In this document: piece by piece, positions 16,917-21,450 of the stretch | Layout of the letters: every line of letters begins with the position of its first letter | Numbering within the stretch: position 1 is the stretch's first letter | NCBI GenBank assembly: GCA_036939755.1 | Contig: JALLAZ010000348.1 | Coordinates: 1-21,450, forward strand | Length of the DNA stretch: 21,450 bases | Direction of reading: 5' to 3' | Origin: Stephanodiscus triporus | Lineage: Eukaryota > Bacillariophyta > Thalassiosirophyceae > Thalassiosirales > Thalassiosiraceae | The notes under the pieces: generated by a model | What the model was told of the DNA's origin: nothing | What the model saw: the letters and a program-made list of their open reading frames with translations, nothing else | The model's database searches: none | Position numbers and translations under genes: made by a program

Positions 16917-19900
16917 ATGGCGAAGGATAACGAGAAGTCAAAGCCCTCGCGATCGAATCGCTCCGGCAAGAAAGCGTCATCCGACAATCAACCGAATGGC
17001 CCAAAACTGAACTGCATTTTGCGAGCCAAAGATCCCAAACCTAACGACGAAACAATTAAAGCCAAGTTCACCGAATCCGACGGAACCGAAGTAAGCGAGC
17101 AAATCCGCGGATGGAAAACCGGGGACGTCGAAGCAAATCTTGTCGCGTTAATGAACCGAATGGTTTCTTTGGGAGAGATGTACGACATGTGGGGAGACGC
17201 ACAAAAAGCAAAGAAGCTCTGTCAAACGATGTCGCGAGCACTCGAAGGTCAAGTGCGAGACGACTGGCAGGAGTTAGTAAACAATAGAAGCGATTGGAAT
17301 GCAACACAGCAAAAAGGAAAGTTCCTCACCATGCTGCAGAAACTCGGCCAACAAACGTTCGGACCGAAAGCGTTCAAACAACAACAAAAGGTTTTAGAGG
17401 ACGGAAAAATTAAGATTCCCGAAGCAAGCAATCGCAACGGAACTTACCGGCTCATCCAAATCAATCGCATGCTGCCTTTTCTCGGCGTTCGCGCGAAGTC
17501 ATACAGCGTCGAAGAATTAAACAAAATTATCGTCAAAAGCCTGAGTCCGAAAGCGATGCAAAAATACGTTGGAGACGGCGGAGATGAACTGGACAACCTT
17601 ACCGACATCCTCGACATGATGTCGATGATCGACGCGAAGTTGGCGTTGAAGAAAGAGGTCGCAGTGTTAGAACAGCAGCAGCAAAAGTCGAAAGGCAAAC
17701 AACAATCAAATAATAAAGAGAAATCGAACAATGGGGGAGAGTCCAAGAGGGAGAAGAAAATGCCCTGCCGCAAACATGACGGCGAACACGACTGGCGCGA
17801 TTGCCCCGATAATAAAGATCGGCGAACGCAAAGCGAAAGCAAAAAAGAGAAAGACGCCGCGAAGTCGAAAGAGAAGAAGGACTTACACTCTGTTCAAAAA
17901 GAGGATGCGACTACGAAAAAGACTCCAATTGTTCGTATCGACGAGTCGAAGAATAGCAGCAACCGCTATCACGACCTCGAGTATTCCTCTGATGACGGCT
18001 CGGCCATGATGGTTCAAGCGTCAGACAACAACAGCAAGGTGGTCACTGGCATCACGGTTGTTGAACTTCCGGATAAGAATGGAAAACGCCATGCGACAAC
18101 CATCTTAATTGATACTGGTTTCACTGGCTACGCGCTGATGTCACATCAGTTCGCGGAACATTTGGGATATGAATTCCAACCTAAAGCGGTTCAATCATAT
18201 CGCACGGCGACAGGAAAAATGGAGACTAGGAGCTCTGTGACAGTCGCGAATATTAGATTGCCAGCTATAAGCCGGCACAGAACATTCGAAGGAACATTCG
18301 ATGTGGCCCCACCGGAATCGGGAGATTTTGGATACGGAATCATCATGGGAATCGGTATGATGGACGAGCTAGGAATCGACCAATCACGAACGACAAAAAT
18401 GATTACCTGGGGAGAACTTGAAACACCAATGGTACCTAGCGGATACTGGACTGACGCACGTATTCAGACAGTCTGCAAAACCGCAGGAGAGACTGAAGCA
18501 TTAGATTCATTTTCGAACGACGAAGAAAACGAAGAGGTGATTTCGTCCACAGACAAATCAGCCGCTATTTCAGGCGATGATCTCTTTTTGATTGCTAACA
18601 AAACGAAGGAAGCAAGCTTTACGAAGGCAGTCTACGAGACGCCAGATCTTTTTGAGGTCGCGAAACGCGACGGATCCAAACTCACTTCGGAGCAGCAGAT
18701 AATGCTCCTGAACGTCCTGCTGAAAAACGCGGAAGTTTTTAAAGGCGGGCGAGGATATTACAATGGCGAGCCGGTTGGAATCAAATTGAAACCGGACGCC
18801 AAACCATTTCGCTCGAAGCCATACCCGATCGCTCTAAAAAATCGGGAAGTTATGGAGCACGAGCTTGATCGCCAGTGCTCAATCGGATGTCTCGGTCGAT
18901 TGACCCCGGAAGAGTTCGAGGAGCGCGAGTGGGCGTTCCCAGCATTCGGGACACCGAAGAAAAATGGCACGATTCGTTTCGTCATCGACTTTCGACGAAT
19001 TAACGCGAATCTTATTCGACGCGAGTTCCCTCTGATGACTACAGAGGAGATATTGACGTCGGTGAAGGGATTTTTATATGCATCCAGCATCGATCTCAAC
19101 ATGGGTTACCCGTCGATTCCTTTGAACGACGAATCACGAAAAATACTGACGATCGTGATGCCCTTCGGCGCCTTTGAGTGCCTCACATTGCCCATGGGGG
19201 TAATGCCAGCGTCGGACCTTTTTCAGGCCAGGATGGTTCATCTTTTTGCGCCGATGAAGGATCTACGCCCGTTCCCGTACATCGACGACGTCCTTCATTT
19301 CAAAGGATCGACGTTCGAGGAACATCTCGCGATTTTAGACGAGATTTTGCGACGCATCGGTCAGGTCGGGCTGCAGGTCAGCGCCGAGAAGAGCCGATTT
19401 TGTCAGGAATCTGTTGAATACCTCGGGTTCCAGCTAAAACGGACTGGGTACGAACCCGTACCGTCCCGAGTGAGCGCAATACTACGCATCAATCCACCGA
19501 AGGATGTGAGCGGAGTGCGCAGCCTTTTGGGCGTTGTGAATTTCATTAAAAATCACATTCCCCGCCGAGCCGAGATCTGCGAACCGATCACTCGGCTGAC
19601 GAGAAAAGACGTTGCATTCGTCTGGGGGGAGGAACAACAAAAAGCTTTTGAGAAGCTAAAGGCGGTGGTTTCGGAGGCAATTCTTTTGACCTACCCGAAC
19701 CCCAACAAACCTTTCGATTTGTACCCTGACGCGAGCCAGAAATACGCGATGGGTGCGGTCCTTGCACAGGACGGCAAAATCGTAAGCACCTTTTCGCGAA
19801 AATTTAACGAGGCGCAGCTGAAATACACTGTCACGGGACAGGAATTGCTCGCGGCGGTCGAAGCATGCAAGCATTTCGACCAAATAATTCGGGGGTGCGA

Positions 19901-21341
19901 AATCAGGATCCATTCGGATCACAAAAACCTCACACACGATGGCACGGTCCATGTTAATTTGAGGGAGCAACGAGCCAGAATTTTTTTGGACTCGGAATAC
20001 GCGCCAACGTTCGTTCACATCGCAGGGGACGACAACACGGCAGCGGATGGTCTCAGCCGATTAGAAATGGCGGACGACGAACCGAGGGAGATCACAGAAG
20101 ATTTTTTCGTGATGCTCGATAATAATTTGGATCGGGGGGAGAACACAGAATTCCCCCTCGACATGAAGCGTATTATGAACGCGCAGCGCGACGACAGGGA
20201 AATCCAGCGGCGAATCGCGTCAGGAAAATTAGCGTCTCGAACCGCAACAATCAACATCGATGGCGGCGACGTGCTGACGATCGACGGCAAAGTCTGGGTA
20301 CCAAAAGCGTTGCAGGAGCGCGTCATCGAATGGTACCACTGCAATCTACAGCATGCAGGAATCAACCGCACGGTCAATTCGATCGGACAGGTATTCGACT
20401 GGAAGGGATTGCGCCCGATGGTCGAAAAATTCGTGAACAGTTGCGACAGTTGTCAACGCAACAAAACGACAAACAAAAAGTCGTACGGGAAGATCCCACT
20501 CGTTCCAGCACTCCGCGATAAGAATCCGTGGGAGGTGGTGCACGTCGATTGCTGCGGCCCCTGGAAAATTAAATGGATCGACAGCGAGACGCTAGAGAAA
20601 AAGGAGATCGATATCCACCTGCTCTCCATGGTGGACGCATGCACCGGATGGAGCGAATTTTCGCGGATTGCCACGGCATCATCCCTCGCAACGGCAGCTG
20701 GCCTCGATAGGAACTGGCTCTGCCGTTATCCGCGGCCGCACAAAATCGTACACGACAATGGCCCGGAATTTATGGGATGCGAATTTCAGGAGATGCTCGA
20801 GAGTTACGGCATCACCAGCAAGCCAACTACGGTTAAGAACCCGACGGCTAATTCTATCGTTGAGCGAATCCATGGAACCTTGGGCGAGCAGCTCAGGTCC
20901 ACAATTTTTGAATCGGATTGGAGCGACGATGTTGACACGCTCATCCAAGCGTGTGCATTCGCACTTCGTGCGGCATCGCCGGCTCGAGGCACGTACTCGC
21001 CGGCACAGCTCGTATTTGGATACGACATGGTTTTTCGGCAGAAGGTGCTGATTGACTGGGAGCGCATCAAAGCACTCCGTGTCCGATTCGCAGCTGAAAA
21101 CAATGCAAAAGAAAACAAAAAGCGACTCGAGCACACCTACAAGGTGGGAGACAAAGTTCTCCTCGTGCTCAAGCCTTATGAAAGGCAAAAGAAGGGGAAA
21201 ATTTCTCCCTCGACCTACTCTCGGGGACCCTTCACCATCACAGAAGTGATTCCGAACGGCACTGTCAAGATTCAGTGCGGAGCGTACGTGGATATCGTGA
21301 GTATCCGCCGAATCACTCCCTACATCCAGCGCGAACAGTAA
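16917..21341 (+). CDS. Gag-Pol polyprotein of the Ty3/gypsy element
   Basis: This is a single frame of 1474 aa from the ATG at 16917; the frame is open back to 16866 without an ATG. Residues 1 to ~300 are Gag, with a C-x2-H-x3-H-x4-C cluster at nt 17766-17804 in a Lys/Glu/Ser-rich tail. The aspartic protease has DTG at residue 399. Reverse transcriptase spans about 612-860 with YIDD at 788-791. RNase H carries D938, E976 and D1001. Integrase has an H-x4-H-x29-C-x2-C zinc domain (H1141, H1146, C1176, C1179), the catalytic triad D1211, D1280, E1316 with canonical D-x35-E spacing, and a GPF motif at 1437-1439. All key residues are present, with no stop or frameshift, so the protein could be functional. 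No chromodomain is seen after the GPF motif. Gag and Pol share one frame, so no frameshift or readthrough signal is needed. Confidence 0.95.
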   Translation: MAKDNEKSKPSRSNRSGKKASSDNQPNGPKLNCILRAKDPKPNDETIKAKFTESDGTEVSEQIRGWKTGDVEANLVALMNRMVSLGEMYDMWGDAQKAKKLCQTMSRALEGQVRDDWQELVNNRSDWNATQQKGKFLTMLQKLGQQTFGPKAFKQQQKVLEDGKIKIPEASNRNGTYRLIQINRMLPFLGVRAKSYSVEELNKIIVKSLSPKAMQKYVGDGGDELDNLTDILDMMSMIDAKLALKKEVAVLEQQQQKSKGKQQSNNKEKSNNGGESKREKKMPCRKHDGEHDWRDCPDNKDRRTQSESKKEKDAAKSKEKKDLHSVQKEDATTKKTPIVRIDESKNSSNRYHDLEYSSDDGSAMMVQASDNNSKVVTGITVVELPDKNGKRHATTILIDTGFTGYALMSHQFAEHLGYEFQPKAVQSYRTATGKMETRSSVTVANIRLPAISRHRTFEGTFDVAPPESGDFGYGIIMGIGMMDELGIDQSRTTKMITWGELETPMVPSGYWTDARIQTVCKTAGETEALDSFSNDEENEEVISSTDKSAAISGDDLFLIANKTKEASFTKAVYETPDLFEVAKRDGSKLTSEQQIMLLNVLLKNAEVFKGGRGYYNGEPVGIKLKPDAKPFRSKPYPIALKNREVMEHELDRQCSIGCLGRLTPEEFEEREWAFPAFGTPKKNGTIRFVIDFRRINANLIRREFPLMTTEEILTSVKGFLYASSIDLNMGYPSIPLNDESRKILTIVMPFGAFECLTLPMGVMPASDLFQARMVHLFAPMKDLRPFPYIDDVLHFKGSTFEEHLAILDEILRRIGQVGLQVSAEKSRFCQESVEYLGFQLKRTGYEPVPSRVSAILRINPPKDVSGVRSLLGVVNFIKNHIPRRAEICEPITRLTRKDVAFVWGEEQQKAFEKLKAVVSEAILLTYPNPNKPFDLYPDASQKYAMGAVLAQDGKIVSTFSRKFNEAQLKYTVTGQELLAAVEACKHFDQIIRGCEIRIHSDHKNLTHDGTVHVNLREQRARIFLDSEYAPTFVHIAGDDNTAADGLSRLEMADDEPREITEDFFVMLDNNLDRGENTEFPLDMKRIMNAQRDDREIQRRIASGKLASRTATINIDGGDVLTIDGKVWVPKALQERVIEWYHCNLQHAGINRTVNSIGQVFDWKGLRPMVEKFVNSCDSCQRNKTTNKKSYGKIPLVPALRDKNPWEVVHVDCCGPWKIKWIDSETLEKKEIDIHLLSMVDACTGWSEFSRIATASSLATAAGLDRNWLCRYPRPHKIVHDNGPEFMGCEFQEMLESYGITSKPTTVKNPTANSIVERIHGTLGEQLRSTIFESDWSDDVDTLIQACAFALRAASPARGTYSPAQLVFGYDMVFRQKVLIDWERIKALRVRFAAENNAKENKKRLEHTYKVGDKVLLVLKPYERQKKGKISPSTYSRGPFTITEVIPNGTVKIQCGAYVDIVSIRRITPYIQREQ

Positions 21342-21383
21342 TCGATCATGATATCGATTAAATTTGCGTAAATTCTCAAATTT

Positions 21384-21395
21384 CATGGGGGAGGA
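21384..21395 (+). other. Polypurine tract of the retrotransposon
   Basis: CATGGGGGAGGA directly abuts the 3' LTR (TAACCT at 21396) and is purine-only for its last eight or more bases. It is the expected plus-strand primer. Confidence 0.8.
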
Positions 21396-21450
21396 TAACC
21401 TATGCTCAATTACAAGTTTTATTCAAGTTTTATTCATTTAAATTATCAGC
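21396..21450 (+). repeat. 3' LTR, truncated by the window edge
   Basis: Its first 55 bases are identical to 16735-16789. The remainder lies beyond the window. Confidence 0.9.

Larger units (their letters stand above)
16735..21450 (+). mobile_element. Ty3/gypsy LTR retrotransposon, apparently intact, cut by the right edge
   Basis: Fifty-five bases at 16735-16789 recur without a mismatch at 21396-21450, framing a single Gag-Pol frame and a polypurine tract. The domain order protease - reverse transcriptase - RNase H - integrase defines Ty3/gypsy (Ty1/copia has integrase before reverse transcriptase). The identical LTR portions and uninterrupted frame suggest a recent insertion. The 3' LTR end and target-site duplication lie outside the window. 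The LTR plus leader before the Gag ATG total only 182 bp, so the LTR is very short. It resembles the diatom gypsy elements described as GyDi; that assignment is by architecture only. Confidence 0.93.

Noticed and set aside
20679..21386. Minus-strand frame of 235 codons
   Set aside because: It lies opposite the integrase, whose catalytic residues are clear on the plus strand. The antisense frame has no domain.

Overview
This window looks like nuclear DNA from a photosynthetic stramenopile, most likely a diatom. Four things point that way. Short introns (69-127 bp) with mostly GTGAGT-like donors join reading frames cleanly. One predicted protein begins with a signal peptide ending in an SSA-FF motif, like the ASAF motif of diatom plastid preproteins. 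A membrane LRR protein has the plan cytosolic repeats - transmembrane helix - LRR ectodomain - Cys-rich tail. A compact Ty3/gypsy retrotransposon is present. The organism assignment is inference; no rRNA, tRNA or other marker gene was seen.

Layout, left to right. Positions 1-240 may hold the edge of a minus-strand gene. Positions 533-1765 (+) hold a two-exon Cys-rich, N-glycosylatable protein with a hydrophobic C-terminal tail. Positions 2098-2832 (-) hold a two-exon protein with a plastid-type leader and an uncertain C-terminus. Positions 2887-3839 are low-complexity and regulatory-looking DNA with two foldback sequences. Positions 3840-9375 (+) encode a very long two-exon coiled-coil protein (1819 aa), followed by an AATAAA signal. 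Positions 9376-10056 are GC-rich leader or intergenic DNA. Positions 10057-12541 (+) hold a two-exon unknown protein with an acidic run, a recent 84-aa tandem duplication and two copies of an unrecognised ~95-aa C-terminal domain. Convergent with it, 12771-16406 (-) is a six-exon LRR membrane protein whose true N-terminus probably lies further upstream (16591) across an apparent frame break. Positions 16735-21450 (+) hold an apparently intact Ty3/gypsy retrotransposon with one Gag-Pol frame. It lies head-to-head with the LRR gene and is cut by the right edge inside its 3' LTR.

The genes do not form a pathway. The best-resolved new information is the exon reconstruction of the LRR protein: its transmembrane helix and several LRRs are continuous only after splicing. 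Other notable signals are several in-frame tandem duplications suggesting recent repeat turnover, and the very short-LTR gypsy element with an unusual LTR terminus, no evident tRNA primer site, and a position in the 5' region of the LRR gene.
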